From contig JAREIK010002459.1 of assembly GCA_029783825.1 (NCBI GenBank), forward strand, positions 222,832 through 286,831: 64,000 bases of DNA, in the 5' to 3' direction. Below, in pieces: positions 40,031 through 51,931 of this stretch (position 1 is the first letter of the stretch; the number at the start of each line of letters is the position of its first letter). This DNA is from Sapria himalayana (taxonomy: Eukaryota > Streptophyta > Magnoliopsida > Malpighiales > Rafflesiaceae). The position numbers were made by a program, and so were the translations under genes. The notes beneath the pieces are model-generated. The model ran no database searches, was not told the origin of the DNA, and saw nothing but the letters and a program-made list of their open reading frames with translations.

Positions 40031-41914
40031 GCATAAAAAAATGAATTATTATTAGTTGAAAACTTTTTTCATGTGCAATATCTATCTTATGTCCTGATTC
40101 TTATAGTAAAATATAAAATAAATGAGATTGCGGATTCATTTATTCATTTGTATTAATATATGAAATATGTGAAAAATTCTTATTCTCATTTATAATTTTT
40201 CAAGAAACATATTGGAGAAGAAAGAATTGTGTCTAACAAATCTTTGTGTTTGGATATATCAACAAGATAAATCTCAACATATTTAATGATAAGTATAATT
40301 ATAGCTCATAAAAAAACATTTGAATGAATAAAAGAACAAAAATAAATAAATTTTATGATTGAACAAAAAGGATAGATAATTAAAGAAGATTGACAAATGA
40401 TGAGAAGTTTCAATGATTTCTTATAAAAGTTTTATACCACCACATTACATATTTAGGGGTCAAAATATCAAAAATATTACTTTTAACACTTATTTTCATG
40501 AAGTGAATTGCTTCAAATCATTCTTTTATAATGATAACAAAGCAAAAATATTTTTTTTTGTGAATTATGACCATAATAATGAGCATTACATTTTAAAAAT
40601 ATTGTCACAATGACAAGATGAATGTGGTATTGATTGCAGTGATATTGTTGGATCCTTGTTATAAGTTAAAATACGTTAAATTTTATTATTCAAAATTTTA
40701 ACATACTACCGAGATTAAAAATATAATAAGAAATATAAAATCTATTATAAGTTAATTTACCAATAATATTCATTAACACTATAAAAAAATACTTCTAACT
40801 GTATTATAAATATTCTCAACCGTCTAAAAATAATAACAATAATATAGAACACTGATAAATTATTTTGTAAAATAAAGAAATTAGGGAATACATGTAAGTA
40901 GTCTTACGATTACACTAAGATGTTGGAGTATAAATGGGACCACAACTACCAGTATGTTTGGTTATTATTTGAATTGAAAACTCCGAACCTCAAACAAGAA
41001 ATAAAAATGCAGAAATAGAAATTAGATAGATATTCATGAGCACCTACATCACATAATAATAAGAAAAAACATATAAAATTGGAACCAAAGACCATGGAAA
41101 GAGACTTAATGTCAATCATTAGAACATGTCAACATTCAACACAATTACACATCAAAACCGGCACAACATTATAATAATCGTAATTTTGCAATCGCTTTGC
41201 TCCAATGTAAATTATGGTTTTCATATCAATCCAGCCACAAATTACAAATGAGAATTGTATATAGAGTGGTGGGAAAATATTAAAAAAATATGAATTAATG
41301 TTCAGCTAGAATATTCCACATAATTTCAGGATTGCCAGAACTCCACAAGAATATCTATAGAAAGAATTATTAGTGATGGACCTCTTTTGTAACAATTAGG
41401 TTTTAGATTAATAATGATTTCGCCATGTTTCTAAAGTGGAGACAAAACAAGCAACATGCCTACATTACTAATGAAATACCTGTTGGCTACATAATGTACT
41501 CGTGGATTGATCTTGATTCACGAATTTACTTAATGACATTGAACACGGTAGTGAATTTTTTTCACAGAGCTGATTATTGGATTATGAATAAAAAAACATG
41601 GTAGAATGTCCAACCTGATGACTTTATCAGATATCTTCCATGAGGCCGCTTTTTGCCATGGAAGATTAATCAGTAAAGACTAATGGGTTTTATGATTTTA
41701 CAGCAACAAGGATTTCTCCACACTGGAGTCGAGAGAGAGAGAGAGAGAGAGAGAGAGAGGCCAATAGAGAGACTTTGATTTTATTAAGTTTATTAAGTTA
41801 AAGACTAGTTACAATCTCTAACTATTAAGTTTATTAAGTTTTATTAGGTTTTAAAATTCTATTAATATTTTAATTTTAAATTATCAAAACATTTAATATA
41901 CAATATATATATAT

Positions 41915-41951
<37 letters not shown>

Positions 41952-42480
41952 ACTTCAAGGGGGCGTTTGTTTTTTTTACTTTATGCTTAATAGAACTTTT
42001 TTTCAGCTTAATGCTTAATAGTACTTAATAGCATTAAGAATTAAGTTGTTTTTTTTAATATTATATTTCTATTAAGGGAGAGAGGATGTTTTCTTTATGA
42101 AGGGGAACTCATATATTTTAAAAATGCTGGGTTGAGTATTTTTTGATACAACATTTAATATATTATATTTTATCATACAATGAATTTTTTAATCTTTTTA
42201 TTAGTAGAAATTTTAATGTATATTCATTTATTTTTTAAAATATCTTTAAAAATTTTAATAAATATAGAATTACTTATTTAATGTTATTGTAATCTTTATT
42301 AATAGTTACTATAGTCTTTATTAATAGTTATTATAGTGTTTATTAATATTTTTTATATTTATATATATTTTTAAATTATTTATTTATAATAACATATTTT
42401 TATAATTATACGAGGAGAATATCTCTTACAAGGATCACTGATCTATGGACAATGGCATACATACCTTTAATATACAAAAT
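40031..42480. other. Interior of CACTA copy B, nothing recognised
   Basis: AT-rich, with only one short frame (40,413-40,613) lacking any recognisable domain. The less AT-rich part at about 41,390-41,725 could be captured or older transposon DNA; neither strand gave a family I know. GGGGGCGTTTG at about 41,959 resembles the start of some small plant transposons, but no matching right end was found. Confidence 0.45.
41731..41759. repeat. (GA)n microsatellite
   Basis: About 14 uninterrupted GA dinucleotides. Confidence 0.95.
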
Positions 42481-43062
42481 TAAATAAAATATTAAAAAAT
42501 TAAATCATTAAAGATTAGTGATGAAAATTATCTCTTGCCCAAATAGTTAGGGAAAAATCCTTAACTAAATGGATATATTTTGTGAAAATTAAAATTTAAT
42601 GAATAATTGCTTGTAATAAAATATAAAATAGTTAAAAAAATTTAAATAATTAGTTAGCGATTGATTTTGTCTTGATCTAATTAGTTAGGGAAAATCTATC
42701 ACTAGATTCATTACTAAGTTCCCTGCTTTATTTACGTGGAATTTATGAACATATTAGTGATGAATTATGTCCGGATCTAATTAGCTAGGAAAAATATGTT
42801 GCTAAATCCGTCGCTAAATTCTTGGCTTTTCTTGAGTGGAATTTACGAACATATTAGCAATGAATTTTGTATGGATATAATTAGCTAGAGAAAATCTATC
42901 ACTAAATCCATCATTAAATTTATCACTTTTCATTGTACATAAATTTACGAAAAAAATAGCGATAGAAATTTTCAATCGACCAATTCCATCACTAATCCAT
43001 CACAAATTTTTATTTCAATATAAAATCAAATATCCCTTGCTACTCCCAACCTAATCCCTCAT

Positions 43063-43178
43063 AATTTAGCTAGGGATTGATCCCTAGCTAAATTTCCCTA
43101 GCTAAATTTCCCTAGCTAAATTTCCATAGCTAAATTTCCCTAGCTAAATTTCTCTAGCTAAATTTTCCTAGCTAAATT
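43063..43178. repeat. 14-bp subterminal repeats of CACTA copy B
   Basis: Seven contiguous units of TCCCTAGCTAAATT or single-base variants run from 43,081 to 43,178, directly before the 17-bp terminus. One inverted unit lies at 43,063-43,076, separated from the first direct unit by TTGA, so these two can pair as a hairpin. In the superfamily such repeats are binding sites for the element-encoded accessory protein; the role here is inferred. Confidence 0.85.
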
Positions 43179-43195
43179 GATATTTTCTTGTAGTG

Positions 43196-45433
43196 TTTGA
43201 CATGAGTGATACTTTATTATAGCATTTATAAAATATTGAAACATTGAAATAATTATATTCCAAGTTTAGTAATGGTATATAAGATTTATACAATCTACTC
43301 ATCATACATGCATTCATTGGAATAGTAAAACAAGATGGTTGTTGCATATATATCTTATTCTTAAGATTATCATAGAGAAATGTGTTTCACATGTCTAGTT
43401 GATATACAAATTATTTGTGATAAATTATAATAGATGGCAAAAATCTTATAATAACCATTTTGGAATTGTATTTTCATATTTGAGAATTCAAAAAATTGCC
43501 CATATGAATATATTTGAGAGAATCTCTAACTGTATGAATGATATAAGTGATATTTATTTTGGTTAAATGAAGCTATTGAAAAATTTCTTATGATTCTCCT
43601 ATTTCTTAAAGAATCAATTATGATATCTTTGTCTAGTATATTTAGATTGTGATTATCAAGTCTTTTAATCTTTTGGAAGACTCATACCTATTGTTTTGTA
43701 TGACTATTATGATGATATTTTGGTATGTATTTATATATTGTATCTCATGATGAAAATAGTTGCGCTATTTTTTTTGTTTTTTTAAATGTTGAAATGATGT
43801 TTTCTTAATAATGTTAAATGTATAATAGCAATAATGATGAATATTAAATAAAAACATAAATAATATTGAATTTGTGAGTAGTTTTTTAAAATAAAAATTG
43901 TCTACATAAAAAATAATTATTTTAATTTTGGCGAACAAAAATCTCTTTTCTGAAATATATATAATGATGTTGCAAAAACCTTCTTGAAATTGATTCAATA
44001 TCACTGGCAAAAACACTATTGAGACTTGTAGAATGTGTGCCCCACCCGAACACTTTTCACAACTCTTGCATTGCCTTTATTGATGCTCTGACATCATATA
44101 AGCTTGATGTCAAAACTTATAGGAACCCAATAGGGCTTTGCGTGCATTGGGGAGAAAGAAAGAAAGCGAAGAGAGTGGACAGAAAAATAAAACAAAAAAA
44201 AAGATAATATTAGGGTAGTAAAGAACTCATTTTACTTGAATTTGATTGCTCATACTTCATTCACCATTAGTGTTGCATTATACAGAATTTTTTTTCTATT
44301 CTCTCATTGCTTTTATAGCTTGTATATGTTGCTTGCTACAGTGAATGTAAGATATATAATTTGAATTAATATGTCTGTTGTTATTTTTTAATTTTTTTGT
44401 GACTCATTTGTTCTTTTTCACCCTTTATTAATAGGTGGTTAACTGTTAATATATCATTATCAAATTACTGATGCCCATTCTATACGTGCCATGCCCCCTC
44501 TTCTCATTCAAAGTGATGTTACATTTCCTACTGGTAAGCCAAATATTTGTGATTTCATTTAACTAGTAAAAACATATTTTTTTAAAGTAGCAGTTAGTGG
44601 TGAGGATGACCCCGTCTTTTTTCAATGTCACATCTTAAAAGAAAAAATAATTGTAGAATGTTGATTTTTATTATCCCATTGCAAATGTGATGTGTAAAAA
44701 ATTATAGAATGTTGATAAAATAAATAATTATTTTTTTTTAAGAATTATATTTGTTCCCATTAATTGTATTTTACTAATGATTTATTTTTTATTAATTAGT
44801 CTCACTTCCATGGTCATTATATAACCATGTAATATTGAACTATTGTGGGAGACAAAAAGGCTGAAATAATTTCATTAATTGCTTTTGATCCTTTTGAAAT
44901 AATGATTGTGTGCCACATCATTTCATAAATACCTAGATGGTACATGCGCCATGGCACACTACGTGCCAATGCCAGTGATGATGTGTGATGCACATGTGCT
45001 GGCATGTGGCTTAGTGTTAGTGGATGCATGGTCCAGTGGGCAGTGATGCCATGAGATGTGGTGCCGTGGATGCGCAACCATGGTGCATAACTATTTTGAA
45101 GTGCACAGTTTGTGTTTGGTGTAGTGAACATGGATGTGTGGTTGATGTACTAGACATGCATCATGTGTATGTTTGATACAGCAATGGTGTAGTGCGTGCA
45201 ACATGTGGGTTGTGTTCATTGGGTTATTTTTTTATATGTATCAAAGAGAGTGATTTTCCATGTAGAATTAATCGACTATAAACTATATAGTTGTTATGAA
45301 AGTGGCCACTACTTTGGTGGTTCCATCACTATTATACTACTATAATAAATGATTAAAGTTAAGTGTGTAATGAAAAATATTATATTTAATTTATTTTATC
45401 TAGCATAGTTTTTTTATTTTCTATTTTATCACA
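43196..45433. other. Right interior of outer CACTA-family element, no gene recognised
   Basis: AT-rich DNA up to about 44,440. A G/T-rich stretch (about 44,940-45,200) has many ATGTG/GCATG words. Small frames (44,019-44,207 on +; 44,817-45,131 on -) show no recognisable domain. Confidence 0.45.
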
Positions 45434-45670
45434 GGAACTCGTGGTGCAACATATGACAGCTGCTTCTCAAACAGTTGAGGGTTAAATTGATCTTTAGATA
45501 ACTTTTTTGAAGGAATAAATGTTGGAAATGAAAGAAGTGAATGATGAGATGAAAGAAATAAAAAAAGTAATGCAATAGTAGATGACCTATAAAGAATCAC
45601 AGTTAGAATTTTTGATGAGACAGATAGCACAATGAGTTCTAGTAGTGTACCGACGTATGAGAGCCTAGAA
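45434..45670 (+). pseudogene. Decayed coiled-coil coding remnant, possibly CACTA transposase C-terminus
   Basis: After a splice-acceptor-like ATCACAG (45,428-45,434), one frame reads HMTAASQTVEG, then FLKE, MLEMKEVNDEMKEIKKVMQ, MTYKESQLEFLMRQIAQ, interrupted by several stops (TAA, TAG and TGA). The Met/Leu/Lys/Glu pattern suggests a coiled coil. Plant CACTA transposases commonly end in a Met/Glu/Lys-rich coiled coil close to the element's terminus, and this remnant lies about 0.6 kb from the right terminus. The assignment rests on position and composition only. Confidence 0.35.
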
Positions 45671-45789
45671 CAAATGTACCAGCTAATGATGAATATGATG
45701 ATTTAGTTTTAAAAGATTATATACCTATGTATTGTTTTTTTTAACCATGTAACTTTTGTATCATAATTATTTCTAAATTATTTTTGGTT

Positions 45790-46216
45790 TTTGTTAATTA
45801 TAAATAATGGTTTATAGTATATGTGTTTATTAAATTTAAAATAAAATTTTAAAAAATGTAATCAATTTTTTTGTAAAAAAAATAAAATTATGAAAATAAG
45901 TTTGGAATGAAAATATCAAGGGATTTTTACCTCGCTAATTTAGCTATGAAATTTTCAGTATATATTGAATCGAAAAATATTAATTACTACTCTTAATTAC
46001 AATCAAAATTAGCAATGGAAACATATAATTAGCTAGAGAATTTTTGTTGTTGAAAGATTTGCTAGAAACTTTTTTTTCTCATTAATATTATGTGACGAGC
46101 ACTTCTAATTTGGAAATTATTTTCATAGATAATATGTCATTATTCTATTTTAGAGATGGAATAAGCACTAATAGATAGGGAAATTTTCCCTAGCTATATG
46201 AGATTTTTTTGTAGTG
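45790..46216. other. Right subterminal region and terminus of outer CACTA-family element
   Basis: Matches 6,240-6,772 of copy A in the same orientation and inverted 34,645-35,200 of copy B: AATAAATTTTGAAAA-like start, CTCGCTAATTTAGCTA, TGACGAGCACTT, TAGGGAAATTTTCCCTAGC, then GATTTTTTTGTAGTG. GATA repeats begin at the next base. Confidence 0.8.
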
Positions 46217-46670
46217 AGATTGATAGATAGATTAATCGAAAAATTGATAGATAGATAGATAGATTGATAGATAGATTGATAGATAGATTGATAGATAGAT
46301 TTGATAAAAATATAGATAGACAGTGTGATAAAAAGATATATAGATATAAATATAGATAGATACATAGATAGATAGATAGATAGATATATCGATAGACATA
46401 GAGATAGATAATTACATAGATAGACAATTGATAGAGAGAGAGAGGTAGATTGATAGAAATATAGATAGATGATAGATATATTGATAGCCAAATTAATAGA
46501 GAGATAGTTATAAAGATAGATAGATAGATAGATAGGCAAATAGATATAACGATAGATAGTAAGAATTGAAAGAAAGAAAGATAGATAGATAGATTAATAG
46601 ATAGATAGATAAACAAATAAATATACAAATAGATAAACAAATAAATAGATAGATAGTTAGACAAATACAA

Positions 46671-46672
<2 letters not shown>

Positions 46673-46730
<58 letters not shown>
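46673..46730. repeat. (AT)n tract in GATA block 3
   Basis: About 58 bp of uninterrupted AT. Confidence 0.95.
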
Positions 46731-46732
<2 letters not shown>

Positions 46733-49700
46733 ATAGATAGATAAATAGATTGATATACAAATTTATAGATAGATTTACACACATATTGATAGACAAATTA
46801 AGAGATAGATTGATTATAGATTGATAGATTGATTGATACATAGATAGATATATATATATAGATTGATTGATAGATTAATAAATAGATAAATAGATAGATA
46901 TATAGATAGTCAAATAGATAGATAAACAAACAGATAGATGATTGGATAGATAGATAAATAGATACACATGTAGATATACATATAGATAGATAGACAGACA
47001 GATAGATAAACAGATAGTTAAATTGAAAAAAAGATAGACAAAATGATAAATAGACAGATAGACAGGTAGATAGATAGACAAGTAGATAGAAAAATATATA
47101 GATATATAGAAAAATAGATTGAAAGATAAATAGACAAATAGATAGACAAATAGACAAATAGATAGTTTATTAGATTGACAAATAGATAGATAGACAGATA
47201 GTTAGATAGATAGATAGACAAATATATATAGATAATTTGATTGATCAATATATATATAGATAGATAGATAGAAATATATAAAGATAGATCAAGATGAAAA
47301 TTGATAGACAAATAGATATATAGAAAAAAAGATAGTAGATAGTTAGTTAGAAAGAGAGATAGATAAATAGATAGATAGATAGATATACAGATCGATAGAC
47401 ATATAGATAAATAGATACATAGATTAATTGATAGATAGATAGACAGATAACTTGACAGAAAGATTCACAAAAAAATAGATAGATAGATAGATAGATAGAT
47501 TGATGATTGATTGACAAATAGAGAGATATACAGATAGACAAATAGATAAATAGACAGATAGAAAGATAGATAGATAGATGATAGACAGACATATATATAG
47601 ATATATAGATAGGTAGTTAAACACATAGAGAGATATACAGATAGACAAATAAATAGAGAGATAGACATTTAGGCAAATAGATTGACACACATATAAACAT
47701 ACAAATACATATATAGATAGATAAATAGAAAGATATAGATATACAAACATATAGACAGATAGATATATAGATAGATAGACATATAGATCGACAGATAGAT
47801 AGATATAAAGATCAATTGATAAATAAATATATAGATAAATAGATAGATTTATTGACAGATAGATAGATTGTTAGACAAATTGATAAGTAGATAGATAGAT
47901 AGAATGATAGACATATTGATTAATAGATTTAGATATAGACCGATAAAGAGATTGATAGAAAGATTGAGAGATATATTAATAGAAAGATAGATAACTAGAT
48001 AGATAGTTAGATAAATAGACATCTAAATAAATAAAAAGATTGAGAAATAGATAAAAAGATTTTTAGATTGATTGGTAGAGTGATTAAAAGATATATTGAT
48101 AGACATATTGATAAATAGATAGATGGAAAAATTGTTAGAAAGATAGATAGACAAATAGATTCATAGATATTTATATAGAATGAAAGATAGATCGATAGAT
48201 AGTTAGAGAGATAGATAGACACATATATAAATAGATCGATAAACACATAGATAGATAGAGATTGAAAGATAGATAGAAAGATAGAAAGATAGAAAGACAG
48301 GTTGATAGAAAGATAAATAGAAGGATAGAAAGATAGATAGATTTATAGATAGACTAATAGATAGACAAATAATACAAAGATAGATATTTATATTGTAAGA
48401 TTGATAGACAGATTAATAAACATATTGATAATTAGATAGATAGATATATAGATTGAGTGAAAGATTGATAGTCAAATTTAAAAATAGTTTTATAGATAGA
48501 AAGATAGATTGATTGATTGAAAAATAGATACACATAAAGATAAATATATAGATGGATAATTAGTTAGATAAATAGATAGATAGGTAGATAGATAGATAAA
48601 TAGATAGGTAGATAGATATATAGATAGATAGATAGATGGTCATATAGAAATAAAGATAGATAGACAGATACATAGATAGACAAAATGATTGATAGATAGA
48701 TAGATAGAAAGATAGATATAGGACATACAGATAAATTGATAGATAAACAGAAAGATTGATATTTAGAAAGGCAAATAGATAGTATATTGATTGATTGATA
48801 GTTAGATAGATAGACAGATAGTTAGATAGATAGACAGATAGATAGAAAGATAGATATATATATATATATAGACACATAAATAATAGACAAATATAAAGAT
48901 AGATAGATAGTTTGTTAGAGAAATATAGACATATCAATAAATAGATAGATAGATAAATAGATAAATAGATAAATATATATAGATAGATAGACTAATAGAT
49001 AGATAGACATATAGATAATAAAATAAATAGAAAGATAGATAGACTATTAGATAGATAGACATATAGATAGAAAGATAGACAGTAGATAGATATATAGTTT
49101 GTTAGATATACAGATAGATAGAGAGATAGATAGTCAGGTTTATAGAGAAATGATAGATAGACAGACAGATAGACTAGATAGATAGACACATATTGATATA
49201 TAGTTAGATAGACACAAAGAAAGACATAGATAGACAAATAGATAAAAATATAAATAGACAAATATAAAGACAGATAGATATATAGATAGCTAGACAAATA
49301 AATAGACAAATAGATAGTGTAATAGACGACTAGGTAGATAGATATATAGATAGATGGATAAATAGAATGATATACATATATATATATATTGAATAACATA
49401 TAGATAGATATATAGATATATAGAAAGGTAAATAGATAGATATAAAAATAGATAGAAAGTAAGATAGATAGATATATAGATAGATAGAAAAATAGATATA
49501 CATATACATAGACAGATATATAGACAAATAGATAGATAGATAAATTGATTGATTGATATACTTTAAAGATAGATAGATAGAAAGACATATAGATAGTAAA
49601 AGAGATAGACAAATAGATACAAAGATAGATAGTTAAATAGCTAAAAAATTAGATATGAAAATAGATTGATAAATAGATATATAGACAAATAGACACACAT

Positions 49701-50361
49701 ATAGACTAACAGATAGTTAGTATGTCGGTCATTCAGGTAGACAGTTAATCAGGAAGTCAAATAGATAGACAAATAGATATACATATAGATAAACAAATAG
49801 ATTGACAGATAGATCGAAAGATAGATAGATAGATAAACAAATTGGAAGACAAAAATATAGATATATAGATAGATATATATTTAGATTGATTAATAGATAG
49901 ATACTAAGATGGACAAAATGATAGATAAATATTTAGATAGATAGATAGACATAGAGAGAGATAGATATTTAGACAGACAGACAAATAGATAAATAAATAT
50001 AGATATAAAAAGTTATAGATATAACATAGATAGATTGATAGTTAGATATATAAATAGATAGATATATAGATAGATAGATAGATAGAAAAATATATAGACA
50101 GATAGATAAATAGAAGACAAACAGATAGAGATACAGACATATAGATAGGTAGATTGATTGATTGATTGATGATTGAAAATAGATAGAAGAATAATAGACA
50201 TATAGATAAATGGATAGATAGACAGATAGACAGCTATGCAAATATATAGACACATTAATAGATAGGTATAAAGACAAATATATAGAAAGATAGTTAGACA
50301 AATAGATAGATAGATTGATAGACATATTGATATATATATATATATATATATAGACAGACAG

Positions 50362-50405
<44 letters not shown>

Positions 50406-51861
50406 CATATTGGAAGACATATAAATATATTGATAGATAGAAAGATAGATAGATAATTAGATTGATAGAAAGATAGATAGATAGACAGATTATTAGATTG
50501 ATACATAGATAGATAAATATATAGATAGATAAACAGATCAATAAATAGATAGATTGACAGATAGATAGACACATAGGTAGATAGAAAGAGAGAAAGAGAG
50601 AGAGAGAGAGAGAGATATATATATATATAGACATACAGACAGACAGACAGACAGACAAATAAACAGATAGATAGATATATATATAGATAAAAAGTTATTT
50701 AGAATGATAGTTAGAAAGTTAGTTTGATTGAATGATAGATAGACACATAGGTTAATTGATAGATAAATATATATAAATAGATAGATAGATAAACAAACAG
50801 ATAGACAGACACATAGACAGGCTGATAGTCAAATATTTAAATAAATTGAAAGACAAATAGAATGACAAATAGATTAACATGCAGATAGAATGATACATAT
50901 AATAGATAGATATATTCACATACAGATAGATATATAGATAGACAGACTATTAAATTGATCGATAAATAGATATATATAAGATAAACATATAGAAAAATAT
51001 ATTGATAGATAAGTATATATAGATAGATAGACAGATATAAAAATAGATATATGGATACATAGATAGACACATAGATAGATAAATAGATAGTTAGACAGAC
51101 ATATATATAGATATGTATATTGAAAGACATAGATTCATAGATAGAAGTATAGATAGATAGATAGAAAAATAGATAGACAAAAAAGATCGACAAATATATA
51201 CAAAAATAGATATAAAAATAGATAGTCAAATAGAAAGATAGAGATATAGAAAGATAGATAGAATCTATATGGACAAATTGATAGACAAATAAATAGCCCG
51301 ATACATAAATAGATATATAGATAGAAAAATAGTTAGACAAAAAGATGACATATAGATAGAAAATAGATAGATAGAAAGATATAATAAATAATATAGATAG
51401 ATAAAGAGATAAATAGACAAATTGATACATAGATATATATAAAGATAGATAGATAGATATATAGACAGTTAGATAGTCAAAGATATAGACAAATAGATTG
51501 ATAGATAGATTGACATATTTATTTATAGATACAAAGAGAAATAGATAAACAAATAGATAGAGAGATATATAGACAGACAGATAGATGGATGGATAGATAT
51601 ATAGAATGATAGATAGATAAAAAAATAGATAAATGGATATATAGACATATAGTTATACAGACAGATAGATAGATAGAGATAACTTGCTCTACAAATATAT
51701 AAATACATTGATATATAAATATATTGACAGATAGATAGATAGATAAATAGATAGACAAATAGATAGACAGATATATATATATATATATATTGATAGATAG
51801 GTAGATAGACAGACATTTAGATAGATAGATAGATAAACAGATAGAAAGACAGATAAATAAA

Positions 51862-51931
51862 CTAGCTTGTAAAAAGGGTATTCCTCCGCCAAAAGAGAGG
51901 GCTATAATTAATAAACAAATTATTAAAAAAA
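51862..51931 (+). mobile_element. 70-bp 5'-truncated LINE copy
   Basis: Matches the last part of the LINE at 18,035-18,118: TTGTAAA, then TTCCTCCGCC, then an AAGWGAGGG word, then AATAAA (51,910-51,915) and a terminal A run. It is flanked by a perfect 14-bp target-site duplication, GACAGATAAATAAA, at 51,848-51,861 and 51,932-51,945. Extreme 5' truncation with an A tail and duplication is the normal outcome of aborted target-primed reverse transcription. Sequence differences from the long copy show it came from a different source element. Confidence 0.88.

Larger units (their letters stand above)
34645..43195 (-). mobile_element. CACTA-family transposon copy B, both termini present
   Basis: It starts CACTACAAGAAAAATC and ends GATATTTTCTTGTAGTG, a good terminal inverted repeat of the plant CACTA (En/Spm) type. 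Both ends carry arrays of CTAGCTAAATT-like subterminal motifs. Flanking trinucleotides are ATT on the left and TTT on the right, so the expected 3-bp target duplication is imperfect. It is inverted relative to copy A and the outer element. Inside are a 1.1-kb tandem duplication, palindromic minisatellites and simple repeats. No transposase domain is visible, so it is non-autonomous or decayed. Confidence 0.85.
27961..46216 (+). mobile_element. Outer CACTA-family element, left-truncated, split by copy B
   Basis: The right terminus is intact in form: GATTTTTTTGTAGTG at 46,202-46,216, followed at once by GATA repeats. The left side matches internal sequence of copy B (inverted, about 42,690 and inward) right up to the GATA junction, so about 0.5 kb including the left terminus is missing. 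Copy B occupies 34,645-43,195; without it the element is about 9.7 kb. Passengers are a TIR element, a 20-bp minisatellite, a UTP6 exon, a 51-bp hairpin and a coiled-coil remnant near the right end. That both halves belong to one element is inferred from equal orientation and complementary ends. The alternative is two separate partial copies. Confidence 0.65.

Noticed and set aside
41959..42480. Possible small transposon starting GGGGGCGTTTG
   Set aside because: No matching CAAACGCCCCC end or target duplication could be found downstream.
44817..45131. 104-codon minus-strand open frame
   Set aside because: It is formed by a G/T-rich low-complexity stretch; no family resemblance and no splice or start signals.
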